A DNA stretch of 64,000 bases from CBDCUF01 sp965222525. GTDB lineage: Bacteria; Pseudomonadota; Alphaproteobacteria; Rickettsiales; UBA8987. This document shows, piece by piece, positions 23,607 through 32,750 of this stretch. The stretch is from contig OZ244955.1 of the NCBI GenBank assembly GCA_965222525.1, positions 62,001-126,000 on the forward strand, read 5' to 3'. The position numbers and the translations under genes are program-made. Each line of letters begins with the position of its first letter. Position 1 is the stretch's first letter. The notes under the pieces were generated by a model. That model saw nothing but the letters and a program-made list of their open reading frames with translations. It ran no database searches and was not told the DNA's origin.

Positions 23607-25165
23607 GTATGAATAACCTCGACAGATTTATCGCGTATTTTGCGCCCTATGCCGCATTGCGCCGGAAGCTCGCCCGGGAATCCTTGCAGGTGGACGCCGA
23701 ACGCTTTTATGAAGCCGGCCGGCCGAGCCGTTTACGCAAAACACGCAGCGACCGCGGCAGCGGTGACGCGGTGGTGGGTAACGCCGGCGATTCGTTACGC
23801 ATACAGGCCCGGCACCTTGATGAAAATCACGACCTCGCGCGCTCCGTCCTCTCCACCCTGGTCAACAACGTGGTGGGCACCGGTATCCGTACCGAGCCAC
23901 AAGTGAAAGACTCGAACCGGGAATTGCTTCGGGAATTTAACCGCGAGCTGCTCGAATTATTCTCAAATTGGGTCAAAAAACCGGAAGTAACATGGGAGCA
24001 TCACTGGTCCGGTGTGCAACGGCTGGCCGCCCGCACATGGTTCCGTGACGGCGAGGTGTTGGTGCAGCGCTTGGGCGGCAATGTAAGTTTGCTCGATCAT
24101 GGCACCCGGGTGCCATATTCCATTGAGCTGATAGAGCCGGATTACTTGCCGATGGACCTCGACGACACCGGCAGAGGTATCGTGCAGGGTGTTGAAAAGA
24201 ACGCATGGGGCCGTCCGCGTGCCTATTACTTTTACAAACAGCATCCAGGCGACCCGCACACCTATGTCCAATTCCGCACCGACACCAAACGGGTGGCGGC
24301 AGAAAATGTGCTGCATCTAAAAATGGCGGACCGTATCAAGCAGACCCGCGGCGTGTCGATTTTCGCCGCTGTCCTTACCCGGCTTGATGACCTCAAGGAA
24401 TATGAGGAAGCCGAACGCACCGCGGCTAAGGTAGCCGCCAGCATGTGCGCTTTTATTCGTAAATCGCTGGATGGAGAAATGGGCAAGCTGAAAGCGGACC
24501 AGGTGGGCAACCGTACCATGCGTTTTAAGCCCGGCATGGTGTTTGACAATTTACTGCCCGGCGAGGAAATCGCCACGGTGGATTCCAAACGGCCGAATCA
24601 GGGGCTTGAAAGTTTCCGGCAAGGCCAGCTGCGCGCGGTGGCCGGTGGCACATCAACGGGCTATTCCAGCATCGCCAAGGATTATAACGGCACCTATAGC
24701 GCCCAACGGCAGGAGCTGGTGGAGCAATCCATCAATTACATGACGCTGCGGGAATATTTTGTCGAGCGCTTCATGCGGCCGATTTGGGAGGATTTTGTCA
24801 CCTATGCGCTGGTGGCTGGTGTGATACGCCCGCCCGCCGGTGTGAATGAGGCCACATTACTGGACGCGGAATTCCGTGGGCCGTCCCTGCCGTGGATTGA
24901 TCCGGTTAAAGAAATTACCGCCGAAGAAAAAGCGGTACAGGCCGGCTTTAAGTCTCGCAGCCAGGTCATCCGCGAACGTGGCGGCAATCCGGATGACGTT
25001 TTCGAACAGATACGCCGTGAGCGTGAAGAAGAAGCCGAAGCCGGCATCACCTTCACCTCTAATGCAGGAACCGCGCAAACGGACGACGTTGCACCGGAAC
25101 CAGAGGAAGAAGAGCCGGAAGAAGAAACCCCGGACGCTGACGCCGACGAAGCGGACGAAGCCTAA
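23603..25165 (+). CDS. Portal protein (lambda gpB family)
   Basis: A 520-residue protein of the lambda-type portal family, which forms the dodecameric ring for DNA entry and tail docking. Family features are the N-terminal AERFYEAGRPSR region, ARHLDENHDLARSVLSTLVNNVVGTGI, WFRDGEVLVQRL, and RGVSIFAAVLTRLDDL. The C-terminus is a long acidic tail (glutamate- and aspartate-rich, about residues 480-520), longer than strictly needed. ATGA-type overlap with gpW indicates coupled translation. It is followed by the protease-capsid gene after 26 bp with AAGGAG as ribosome site. Confidence 0.92.
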   Translation: MSMNNLDRFIAYFAPYAALRRKLARESLQVDAERFYEAGRPSRLRKTRSDRGSGDAVVGNAGDSLRIQARHLDENHDLARSVLSTLVNNVVGTGIRTEPQVKDSNRELLREFNRELLELFSNWVKKPEVTWEHHWSGVQRLAARTWFRDGEVLVQRLGGNVSLLDHGTRVPYSIELIEPDYLPMDLDDTGRGIVQGVEKNAWGRPRAYYFYKQHPGDPHTYVQFRTDTKRVAAENVLHLKMADRIKQTRGVSIFAAVLTRLDDLKEYEEAERTAAKVAASMCAFIRKSLDGEMGKLKADQVGNRTMRFKPGMVFDNLLPGEEIATVDSKRPNQGLESFRQGQLRAVAGGTSTGYSSIAKDYNGTYSAQRQELVEQSINYMTLREYFVERFMRPIWEDFVTYALVAGVIRPPAGVNEATLLDAEFRGPSLPWIDPVKEITAEEKAVQAGFKSRSQVIRERGGNPDDVFEQIRREREEEAEAGITFTSNAGTAQTDDVAPEPEEEEPEEETPDADADEADEA

Positions 25166-25191
25166 CAATCATTAACCATAAGGAGCAATCT

Positions 25192-27192
25192 ATGAAAGAC
25201 GCGCTTATCAATGCGCGGCTCAGCCGCGATTTTGTCATACGCGCCGAGGGGGTTGTCGACGAAGAACTCAGAACCGTGGAGGTGTCGTTTTCTTCCGAGG
25301 CGCCCGTCCTGCGGCGTTCTTTCTTTTCGGACCCGTGGCAGGAAGTGCTCGGGCACAACGAAAATGAAGTGAACCTTGAGCGGCTCAATAAGGCTGCGCC
25401 GGTGCTTTACAATCATGACCGCATGGATGGGAAGAACCGCATCGGCGTGGTGGAGCGTGCCTGGCTTCAGGGTGACCGCGGCCGGGCGATTCTACGCATG
25501 AGCAAGCGCCCCGATATTGACCCTATCTGGCAGGACATACGCGACGGAATCCTCCGTAACGTGTCGGTGTCCTACACGATAGAGGACTACGAAACCGTCG
25601 AGGAAAACAAGGATAGCCCGGACGTTATTCGCATAACGCGCTGGACTCCCCTTGAAATCAGCCTCGTCGATATACCCGCCGACCACACCGTGGGGGTGGG
25701 TAGAAATGACCCCGGGGGCAACCCGGGCGTCGAACCTTCCCTTGACCTTAACCCAAAACCAAAGGAGCAAACTATGACTAAAGCTACTGAAAAGGTCGAC
25801 GCTACACGGGAAAAGCCACAGGCTAGCCCCGAGGTGGACGTCGAAAAAATCCGCGCGCAAGCGATGGAAGAAGCCCGCAAGGAGGCGTTGGCGGAAGCCG
25901 AGGCCCGAATCAAGGAAGCGGAGCAAGCCGAACAACAACGCCGCTCGGCAATTCGAGAAGCGTTTAAGACGTTCGGTGATCAATTCCGTGATTTGATGGA
26001 TACCTGCCTTGAGGACAAAGCAATCGACGAGGCGGAAGCCCGAAAGTTGCTACTGGACGAGATCGGCAAAGACAAAAAGCCGGCGAGTGATAACGTCCGC
26101 ATTGAAGTGGGTGCCGATGAGCGTGAAAAATTCATGCGCGCGGCAGAATCCGCTTTGTCTATCCGTGCAGGTATTGAAAAGCCGGAAGCCGGGCAACGTA
26201 CCGAACTGATCGGCTATAGCTTGCTGGAGCTGGCGCGCAAATGCCTTGAGGTTCACGGTGTCCGCACCAGTAACCTTGATAAGCGGGATATTGTCGGCCG
26301 TGCCTTCACCCATTCCAGCAGCGACTTTACCTATCTGCTCAGCAATAACGCCAACAAAGCGATGTTGCGTGGCTATAGCGAAGCGCCGGAAGTATTCGAG
26401 CAATTCACCCGTCCGGGTAATTTGAGCGATTACAAAACCGCGGATCGTGTGGGTATGAGCGAATTCTCTAACCTCGATGAGGTGAAAGAAGGCGGTGAAT
26501 ATACCTACGGCACGCTGTCCGACCGCCGCGAGCAGATCAAGCTGGCGAAATACGGCAAGCTGTTTTCCATCACACGCGAGGCAATCATCAATGATGACTT
26601 GAACGCCTTTACGGAAATTCCTCGCAAGATGGGCCGTGCAGCACGCCGCAAAGTCGGTGACTTGGTGTTTGCTATCCTCAACGACAACCCGAACATGGCC
26701 GATGGTACAGCGCTTTTCCATGCTGACCACGCCAACCTAGCCGGCAGCGGTGCAGCGCCTACGGCGGCAAGTGTGGGTGCGGCTCGTGCGGCGATGCGTA
26801 AGCAGAAAGATCAAAGCGGTACAACAACGCTGAATATCGCACCGTCTTATCTGATTGTGCCGGTGGCGCTGGAGGATACGGCCCGGGTGTTGATGGCCTC
26901 CGAAACGGACCCGTCTAAAACCAACAGCCGTGTGCCTAATCCGGTACGCAGTGCCGCGGAAATTGTCACCGATGCACGGCTCGACACGGCTTCGGCCACT
27001 GCTTGGTACTTAGCGGCAAGCCCGGAAATGTTCGACACCATCGAGGTGGCCTATCTGGACGGCAACCCGAATCCGTTCCTGGAGCAACAGGACGGCTGGA
27101 GCGTCGATGGGGTGGACTTCAAAGTCCGCATTGATGCGGCTGCGAAGGCGTTAGAGCATCGCACGCTCTATAAGAATCCGGGTTCTTCCTAA
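25192..27192 (+). CDS. Prohead protease-scaffold-major capsid fusion
   Basis: A 666-residue polyprotein. Residues about 10-180 are an S78-type prohead protease: VSFSSEAPV, LYNHDRMDGKNRIGVVE with the catalytic histidine, and SVSYTI with a likely serine. Residues about 195-290 are an alanine-, glutamate- and lysine-rich coiled coil that acts as scaffold. The rest is a Mu gpT-type capsid protein (SDYKTADRVGMSEF, LVFAILNDNPNMADGTALFH, VPVALEDTARVLMAS). Most phages encode protease and capsid separately. A strong internal ribosome site and ATG at 25774 would also give a scaffold-capsid form without protease. Cleavage after assembly would release mature capsid protein. Confidence 0.88.
   Translation: MKDALINARLSRDFVIRAEGVVDEELRTVEVSFSSEAPVLRRSFFSDPWQEVLGHNENEVNLERLNKAAPVLYNHDRMDGKNRIGVVERAWLQGDRGRAILRMSKRPDIDPIWQDIRDGILRNVSVSYTIEDYETVEENKDSPDVIRITRWTPLEISLVDIPADHTVGVGRNDPGGNPGVEPSLDLNPKPKEQTMTKATEKVDATREKPQASPEVDVEKIRAQAMEEARKEALAEAEARIKEAEQAEQQRRSAIREAFKTFGDQFRDLMDTCLEDKAIDEAEARKLLLDEIGKDKKPASDNVRIEVGADEREKFMRAAESALSIRAGIEKPEAGQRTELIGYSLLELARKCLEVHGVRTSNLDKRDIVGRAFTHSSSDFTYLLSNNANKAMLRGYSEAPEVFEQFTRPGNLSDYKTADRVGMSEFSNLDEVKEGGEYTYGTLSDRREQIKLAKYGKLFSITREAIINDDLNAFTEIPRKMGRAARRKVGDLVFAILNDNPNMADGTALFHADHANLAGSGAAPTAASVGAARAAMRKQKDQSGTTTLNIAPSYLIVPVALEDTARVLMASETDPSKTNSRVPNPVRSAAEIVTDARLDTASATAWYLAASPEMFDTIEVAYLDGNPNPFLEQQDGWSVDGVDFKVRIDAAAKALEHRTLYKNPGSS
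25763..25776 (+). promoter_or_regulatory. Internal ribosome site and start in capsid fusion gene
   Basis: AGGAG, six bases, then ATG at 25774 (residue 195), in frame. The downstream peptide starts MTKATEK, exactly where the coiled-coil scaffold begins. Two products from one gene would set the protease-to-capsid ratio. Confidence 0.65.
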
Positions 27193-27242
27193 GATTCAGC
27201 CTCTTAACCTAACCATATAACATGAAACCATAGGAGTAAATC

Positions 27243-27575
27243 ATGGCAACAAACTATGTCGCGGACGGAAACGTCCTTAAACACACCGCGGGGGCTGATA
27301 TCAGCTCCGGCGATTTGGTGGTGATGAATACCATCGCCGGTGTGGCCGTAACCGATATCGCTAACGGCGAAGTCGGCTCGGTACAGATCAGTGGTATTTT
27401 CACCCTGGCGAAAGCCACCGGCGCTATCAGCCAAGGCGCCAAGGTGTACTGGAACAGCTCTAACAGCAACGTCACCACGACGGCGAGCGGTAACACGCTC
27501 ATCGGTGTGGCGGCGGCCGGTGCTGCTTCCGGTGACGCCACCATCGACGTCTTGCTTAACAAAGCCAACGGCTAA
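27243..27575 (+). CDS. Capsid cement/decoration protein (DUF2190)
   Basis: A 110-residue beta-rich protein of the DUF2190 family: YVADGNVLKHTAGADISSGD, VGSVQISGIF, then KVYWNSS and a closing VLLNKANG. These proteins trimerise on the outside of the head and strengthen it against internal DNA pressure. It follows the capsid gene by 50 bp, as in other siphophages, with AGGAG before the start. Confidence 0.85.
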   Translation: MATNYVADGNVLKHTAGADISSGDLVVMNTIAGVAVTDIANGEVGSVQISGIFTLAKATGAISQGAKVYWNSSNSNVTTTASGNTLIGVAAAGAASGDATIDVLLNKANG

Positions 27576-27578
27576 GGC

Positions 27579-27896
27579 ATGACGTTTACGGACGATTTTA
27601 ATGTCCATCTCCCGGCCATTCTTGGGGCTGTAGGCGGCGACGAAGCCACCTACACGCCTCAGGGTGGTTCGGCGAAAACCGTTACCGGCGTTTTCGACAA
27701 TTCCTATTTTGCCTATGAGGGCAATCAGGGGGTGGAAATCAACGCCTCGCAACCTCGCTTCTATTGCCAGAGCAGCGACGTCACCGGGGTGCAATTCGGC
27801 GACGCCCTTATTGTGCGTAGTGATAGCTATAAAGTGGTCGATGTGCAGCCGGACGGACAAGGCTTAACCATGCTGGCGCTGGAGCTGCAACCATGA
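27579..27896 (+). CDS. Head-tail joining protein (gpFII-like)
   Basis: A 105-residue beta-rich protein between the cement and tail-terminator genes. It has the pattern of lambda FII-type connectors: an N-terminal helix-strand, TVTGVFDNSYF, RFYCQSSDV, a GDALIV strand and YKVVDVQPDG at the end. It completes the head end where the tail binds. It overlaps the next gene by 4 bp. The assignment is by pattern and position. Confidence 0.7.
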   Translation: MTFTDDFNVHLPAILGAVGGDEATYTPQGGSAKTVTGVFDNSYFAYEGNQGVEINASQPRFYCQSSDVTGVQFGDALIVRSDSYKVVDVQPDGQGLTMLALELQP

Positions 27897-28336
27897 CACA
27901 TGCACGAGAAACGATACGCACGGCCTTTGTTACCGCGCTGGACGGTGAAACCGACGCCGGCAACAAGGTCTTTAATTCCCGGGTTTACCCCCTCAATGCA
28001 AATTCATTGCCCGGGCTGGTGGTGTACACCCCGCAAGAACAAGTAACGACTGACACTATCGGCTATCCGCGCCGGCAGACGCGCGAGCTGCAGGTGGTGG
28101 TGGAGGCCTATTCCAAAACCGTGAATGAGGCCGACAAGGTCATCGATGATTTGGGCGAGCAGATAGAAAAAGCTATCGCGGCGGACCCGGGCTTAGGCGG
28201 CAATGTGAAAGACACCATGCTGGCCGGATTACAAGTAACGCTTGCCGCTGACGGCGACGTACCGGTGGCGGTGGGAATTTTCACCTACACCGTTCTTTAT
28301 CAGGTGCGCGAAAACGCACCCGACACCCTGCTTTAA
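27893..28336 (+). CDS. Tail terminator protein (gpU-like)
   Basis: A 147-residue protein with alternating helices and strands: an N-terminal helix (RETIRTAFVTALDG), SLPGLVVYTPQEQVT, an RELQVVVEAY strand, a helix with LGEQIEKAIAAD and a final FTYTVLYQV strand. This matches the lambda gpU fold, a hexamer that caps the tail tube and fixes its length. Position between the joining protein and the tube protein agrees. Confidence 0.75.
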   Translation: MTHARETIRTAFVTALDGETDAGNKVFNSRVYPLNANSLPGLVVYTPQEQVTTDTIGYPRRQTRELQVVVEAYSKTVNEADKVIDDLGEQIEKAIAADPGLGGNVKDTMLAGLQVTLAADGDVPVAVGIFTYTVLYQVRENAPDTLL

Positions 28337-28362
28337 CCAACCTAACCTTAAGGAGAATCACT

Positions 28363-28758
28363 ATGGGCACACATACAGGCCGCTTAGGCAGTGTAAAAGT
28401 CGGCAGCAACTCGGTTGCCGAAGTAAAATCTTTCAGCGTGGAGGAAACCGGCGACACCGCCGAAGATACCTCTATGGGCGATCAATGGCGCACTTATAAG
28501 CCAACGCTCAATAGCTGGAGCGGTTCCGTCGAGGCGCAACTTGATGAAACCGATAGCACCGGGCAAGGCGCGCTGACCGTGGGCGCGGAGGTGTCGCTTT
28601 CCCTGTACCCGGACGGCGAAACCTCCGGCGATGTGGAGCTGACCGGCGACGCTATCGTCACCGGTGTAAGCCGTAGCATCCCGTTTGATGGAATCGTGAC
28701 GATATCCTTCACCTTCCAAGGCAATGGCGCCTTAACCGTCGGCACCGTTTCCGCATAA
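28363..28758 (+). CDS. Major tail tube protein
   Basis: A 131-residue beta-rich protein with AAGGAG before its start. The repeated glycine-valine strand patterns (GRLGSVKVGSNSVAEVKSF, SWSGSVEAQLD, GEVELTGDAIV-like and FTFQGNGALTV) fit a tube-forming tail protein. It stands at the canonical place, before the tail chaperone and tape measure genes. A non-contractile tail is indicated because no sheath gene is present. Confidence 0.78.
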   Translation: MGTHTGRLGSVKVGSNSVAEVKSFSVEETGDTAEDTSMGDQWRTYKPTLNSWSGSVEAQLDETDSTGQGALTVGAEVSLSLYPDGETSGDVELTGDAIVTGVSRSIPFDGIVTISFTFQGNGALTVGTVSA

Positions 28759-28791
28759 CCCGCAACCCCGTAAATCAATGAGGCCACTATT

Positions 28792-29163
28792 ATGACCGAT
28801 GTAATCAATCGCGTAACGACGCACTTTAACAGCAAAGAGCCGAAAATTATCCCTGTCGAAGAATGGGGCGAAGACGGCGAACCGCTGAAAATCTATGCCA
28901 CCCCTTTAACCGTGCATGAGTCGACCAGGCTAAATGCCAAGCTCGGCAAAAACCCGCATTTAAGCGAGCTGTGCGTGGAGGTGTTGTTGCTGAAAGCCAA
29001 GGACGCAGACGGCAACAAAATGTTCAAGCTCGAAGATAAGCCCAAGCTCATGAAGCACGCCGATATGGACGTCATCATGCGCGTGGCGACTGAAATCGCC
29101 GGCGGTGACTTCGAGGATATCGAGGACGAAGCAAAACAAAATTTCAAGAAGCCCCAGAGCTAG
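28792..29163 (+). CDS. Tail assembly chaperone, short form (G-like)
   Basis: A 123-residue protein immediately upstream of the tape measure gene, the conserved position of lambda G. The middle part (PLTVHESTRLNAKLGKNPHLSEL) and helical C-terminus fit a tape-measure-binding chaperone. A second open segment in the -1 frame starts under its end, and a slippery heptamer lies 18 bases before its stop, so a minority of ribosomes should make a longer form. Confidence 0.75.
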   Translation: MTDVINRVTTHFNSKEPKIIPVEEWGEDGEPLKIYATPLTVHESTRLNAKLGKNPHLSELCVEVLLLKAKDADGNKMFKLEDKPKLMKHADMDVIMRVATEIAGGDFEDIEDEAKQNFKKPQS

Positions 29164-29300
29164 TCGACGTCTTCGGACTCGCCTTGCAGCTGGGGAAAAC
29201 CGTCGAGGAATTGGGCAGCATTTCCCTGCGTGAGTTCAAATACTGGCGCGCCTTCTTCGACTATCTCCACACCAAAGCCAAGGAAAAACCTAAACCATGA
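28792..29300 (+). CDS. Tail assembly chaperone, -1 frameshift fusion (GT-like)
   Basis: If ribosomes slip back one base at 29139-29145, translation continues for about 50 codons to TGA 29298-29300. The added part (LVDVFGLALQLGKTVEELG, then SLREFKYWRAFFDYLH) is a well-formed helical domain with no start codon of its own, as in lambda T. Its stop overlaps the tape measure start (ATGA). In lambda, the G and GT ratio is needed for tail assembly. Confidence 0.72.
29139..29145 (+). other. Programmed -1 frameshift slippery site A AAT TTC
   Basis: The heptamer fits X XXY YYZ in the frame of the chaperone gene (codons CAA-AAT-TTC). After slipping, both tRNAs keep two of three pairs. It is followed by the -1 frame that encodes the T-like domain. 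Confidence 0.7.
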
Positions 29301-31291
29301 TTCGTGACGTCGTTTTTTCATTACTGGCCAAGGATAAAACCGGCCGGGCCATACAATCGGCAGAGCGTGGGCTTTCTCGTCTGCGTAATGCCGCCAAACG
29401 TGTGTCACGTGCGCTCGGTGGTATCAAAGGCGCGATAGCTGCCGGCCTTGGTGGTGCTGCGATTCGTTCCAGCGCCCAAATGGCTGACAAAATGGAAAAG
29501 CTATCCGTGCGCCTTGGTATCACGACCGAAGCGTTGTCACAGCTTAGATATGGGGCTGACCTTGCCGGCGTCACCTTTGAGCAGATGACAATGGGCATTC
29601 AGCGCATGACGCGCCGGGTGGCGGAAGCCGCACAAGGGACCGGTGAAGCGAAAAATGCGCTGGCAGAGCTGGGCGTGGATGCGAAAGCGCTGGCCCGGCT
29701 GAAACCCGAGCAGCAATTCGAGGTATTGGCCGAAGCGTTAAACCGGGTGGAGAATCAGAGCGACAAGGTACGGCTTGCTTTCAAGCTATTTGATAGCGAA
29801 GGCGTGGGCATGCTGCAGATGATGGAAAATGGCGCCGATGGTGTGCGTGCGTTCCGGGAAGAAGCCGAAAAGCTGGGTATTACCCTGTCCCAAACCGAGG
29901 CCGAGGGCATTGCCTCGATGAATGACGCATGGGCGCGCCTCAAAGGTACGTTAAGCGGGGTTATAACCAAAATCACCGCGGCACTTGCCCCGGCGCTGGA
30001 ATGGGTGGCGAATTTCCTAAGCACGGTATTGATCACCGCGATTGATATTGCAAAAGCCGCTTTCCAAGGGCTGAAAATGGCTTTCCTGATTGTGGCGGAA
30101 GGTATCACCGAGGGCATTGCCTTTCTGGTGGAAAAGCTGGCGGTATTGCCGCGGCTATTAAAAGAGGCTTTGTCGCTGGGTAAGGATATTCCGCTTATTG
30201 GCGACGGATTTGCCGGTGCGGCCGGTGGGGTCGAATCCTTGGAGAAAGCCATTACCGGCTATTCCGATTCTTTGAGTGACCTGGTCAAAATCACCGACAC
30301 GGCCGGCGATGAAACCGGCGAGCTCAGCGACGGGATGAAAAAGCTCCGGCAGGAAACGGCAGAAACTGACAAGGTGCTGAATAAAATCGGCACCGGTGTA
30401 TCCAAGGTGGGCGATGCCGCCGACAAAACACGCAAGAAAACCGGCAAGCTAAAAGACGAGGCAAAAGACACGTTCGACGTCATGCGGACCGAAAGCAAGC
30501 GCGCGGCCGATGATTTGATTAAGAATTTCTCCGATAGTATTTTCGGGCTGGGCGGCGGTGGCGAGAGCTTCGGCGAAAGCATGAAAAAAATGTTCGCGCA
30601 GATGAATTCCGAGCTGCTGCAAAATACCCTCAAGGGCGTTTTATACGGCGGTGACGAAGGCGGCGGATTATTTGGCGGTCTGTTTGGTGGTGGCGGTGGT
30701 AAAAGCGCCGGTAACGGGTTGGTTGCTCAGAAAAAGCCCAATAAAGGCATGTGCACCCCGGACGGCGAAGTCTTCGCAGAAGAAGCCGGCCCGATTTTAG
30801 GAGAGATTTTCGGCGAAAGCTCCGGTGGGTTCTTTGATAGCTTCAAAGATATTTTGGGCAGCGGCACCGGTGACGGCTTCCTTGGCATGTTAAGCAACGT
30901 CTTTAATAGCGCCGGCTCTATATTCAGTAATTTATTTTCCGGCCTCGGTTCCAGCCTTTCCTACCTGTTTGGCTTTGCCGGTGGTGGTGGCGGTAGCGGT
31001 CTGCTCGGCTCTATTGCCAACATCGCCGGCAGTTTTTTCGGCTTCGGTGGATTCTTCGCCGATGGAGGCACGGTCAAACCGGGCAAGTCATACATTGTGG
31101 GCGAGCGCGGCCCGGAATTATTCAGCCCGAACACGGTGGGAAGCATTATCCCGAACGGAGCAATGGCCGGGGCGCCGGTAACGGTGAATATGAATATCCA
31201 GACACCGGACGCGCGCTCCTTCCGTTCAAGTCAAAGCCAGATTGCCGCCGACATGGCCCGGCAGATTGAAAAGGCACGGAGGAATTTATGA
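29297..31291 (+). CDS. Tail tape measure protein
   Basis: A 664-residue protein. It starts with a basic helical region, then SAQMADKMEKLSVRLGIT and repeated helices typical of tape measures, hydrophobic segments around residues 235-285 (LEWVANFLSTVLITAIDIAK), a coiled coil, and a glycine-rich C-terminus (GGGGG-rich, about 410-590). The end has the motif GGTVKPGKSYIVGERGPELF, common at the end of such proteins. Its length sets tail length, here a moderate siphophage tail of roughly 100 nm by the usual rule. It overlaps the chaperone fusion frame by ATGA. Confidence 0.9.
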   Translation: MIRDVVFSLLAKDKTGRAIQSAERGLSRLRNAAKRVSRALGGIKGAIAAGLGGAAIRSSAQMADKMEKLSVRLGITTEALSQLRYGADLAGVTFEQMTMGIQRMTRRVAEAAQGTGEAKNALAELGVDAKALARLKPEQQFEVLAEALNRVENQSDKVRLAFKLFDSEGVGMLQMMENGADGVRAFREEAEKLGITLSQTEAEGIASMNDAWARLKGTLSGVITKITAALAPALEWVANFLSTVLITAIDIAKAAFQGLKMAFLIVAEGITEGIAFLVEKLAVLPRLLKEALSLGKDIPLIGDGFAGAAGGVESLEKAITGYSDSLSDLVKITDTAGDETGELSDGMKKLRQETAETDKVLNKIGTGVSKVGDAADKTRKKTGKLKDEAKDTFDVMRTESKRAADDLIKNFSDSIFGLGGGGESFGESMKKMFAQMNSELLQNTLKGVLYGGDEGGGLFGGLFGGGGGKSAGNGLVAQKKPNKGMCTPDGEVFAEEAGPILGEIFGESSGGFFDSFKDILGSGTGDGFLGMLSNVFNSAGSIFSNLFSGLGSSLSYLFGFAGGGGGSGLLGSIANIAGSFFGFGGFFADGGTVKPGKSYIVGERGPELFSPNTVGSIIPNGAMAGAPVTVNMNIQTPDARSFRSSQSQIAADMARQIEKARRNL

Positions 31292-31890
31292 CCGATTTTG
31301 TCGAAGTACAATTTCCGACCGATATCAGCTACGGCGCCAAGGGTGGCCCGGGCTTTTCGACGGATGTGGTGGAAACATTCAGCGGGCGCGAGCAACGCAA
31401 TATCAACTGGAGCCAGGCACGCGCCCGTTACAATGTCGCTAGCGGTGTGAAAAGCGAAAGCCAGTGGGCGGCGCTTATCTCCTTTTTCCGGGCGCGCCGT
31501 GGCAAAGCTATCGGTTTTCGTTACAAGGACTGGAGCGACTATAAAGGCAGCAATGAAGCTATAGGCACCGGCGACGATAGCACCACCGAGTTTCAACTGG
31601 TGAAAATCTATAGCAGCGGATCGGCGGCCGTCTCCCGCACCATCACGAAACCGGTATCGGGTACGGTGAAAATTTACGTGGATTCCATCCTGCAAAATAG
31701 CGGCGTGTCGGTGGATACGGAAACAGGGATTGTTACCTTCGATTCAGCGCCGGCCGCAGATGAAGCCATCACCGCCGATTTTGAGTTTGATGTGCCGGTG
31801 CGCTTTGACACGGACAATCTGGAATTAAGCGTCGACGCTTACGACGCCGGGCGGTGGGATGCAATCCCGCTGGTGGAGGTGCGCGTATGA
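31288..31890 (+). CDS. DUF2460 tail protein (GTA g12-like)
   Basis: A 200-residue protein like the DUF2460 family, first protein of the gene-transfer-agent tail tip. Signature blocks: VQFPTDISYGAKGGPGFSTDVV, RARYNVASGVKSESQ, then FFRARRGKAIGFRYKDWSDY and PVRFDTDNLE near the end. It overlaps the tape measure by 4 bp and the next gene by 4 bp. In RcGTA it is the distal tail protein that joins tube to baseplate. Confidence 0.88.
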   Translation: MTDFVEVQFPTDISYGAKGGPGFSTDVVETFSGREQRNINWSQARARYNVASGVKSESQWAALISFFRARRGKAIGFRYKDWSDYKGSNEAIGTGDDSTTEFQLVKIYSSGSAAVSRTITKPVSGTVKIYVDSILQNSGVSVDTETGIVTFDSAPAADEAITADFEFDVPVRFDTDNLELSVDAYDAGRWDAIPLVEVRV

Positions 31891-32750
31891 GAGTCATAAG
31901 CCCACAGCTTGAAAGCCATATCGCCGGCGGTGCTACCACGCTGGCCACATGCTGGAAGATCACCCGGACCGATACCACGGAGCTTGGTTTCACCGACCAC
32001 GACACGGATTTAATCGTAGATAGCCTAACCTATGGATCGATAGCCGGTTTCACGCCCACTGCACTGGAAAATAAAAGCAATATGTCGGTGGATAATATGG
32101 ACGTGGAAGGGCAAACCTTCCCGAGCAAAATCACCGAGGCCGATTTGCTGGCCGGCAAATATGACTATGCCGAGGTGGAAATTTTCATCGTGAATTATGA
32201 AGATTTGAGCCAGGGCAAAATGGTGATGAAACGCGGCCGGCTGGGTGAAGTTCGGCTTAACCGGAATTTCTTCACCGCGGAAATTCGGGGTCTCACGCAG
32301 CATTTAAGCCAAACCATTGGCGAGGTGTATAGCCCTTCCTGCCGGGCCGTGCTGGGTGATACGCGTTGCAAAGTCAATCTTGCCTCTTTCACCCATGCCG
32401 CCACGGTGACGGCCGTTACCGATAACGCCATTTTCACTGCCAGCTCATTGACACAGGACGCCGGCTATTTTGTCGGTGGTGAGGTGGAGTGGACCGGCGG
32501 CAATAATAGCGGCCTGAAAATGGAGGTGAAGGAATTCGCCTCCGGTCAAATTGTGCTGGCGCTTGCGATGGGCCAGAGCATTCAGGTGGGCGATACGTTC
32601 AACGCCGTGGCCGGGTGCGACAAAACCCGGGAAACCTGCATAAGCAAATTTAGCAACATCCTGAATTTTCGCGGCGAGCCGGACGTACCCGGCATGGATG
32701 CCATTTTAACGACTGCCGGAACCTTAGATAAGACGAATAGAAATGCCTAA
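31887..32750 (+). CDS. DUF2163 tail hub protein (GTA g13-like)
   Basis: A 287-residue protein; ATG 31887 overlaps the previous stop (ATGA) and fits the family start better than a longer frame. Family features: TCWKITRTDTTELGFTDHD, GQTFPSKITEADLLAGKYD, and a run with four cysteines (SPSCRAVLGDTRC and GCDKTRETC) near the C-terminus, which coordinates iron-sulfur in RcGTA g13-type hubs. It lies between the DUF2460 and peptidase genes as in GTAs. Confidence 0.88.
   Translation: MRVISPQLESHIAGGATTLATCWKITRTDTTELGFTDHDTDLIVDSLTYGSIAGFTPTALENKSNMSVDNMDVEGQTFPSKITEADLLAGKYDYAEVEIFIVNYEDLSQGKMVMKRGRLGEVRLNRNFFTAEIRGLTQHLSQTIGEVYSPSCRAVLGDTRCKVNLASFTHAATVTAVTDNAIFTASSLTQDAGYFVGGEVEWTGGNNSGLKMEVKEFASGQIVLALAMGQSIQVGDTFNAVAGCDKTRETCISKFSNILNFRGEPDVPGMDAILTTAGTLDKTNRNA

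Noticed and set aside
25492..26735. Minus-strand frames within the capsid fusion gene
   Set aside because: They are antisense to the protease-scaffold-capsid gene, with no start signals and no operon context.
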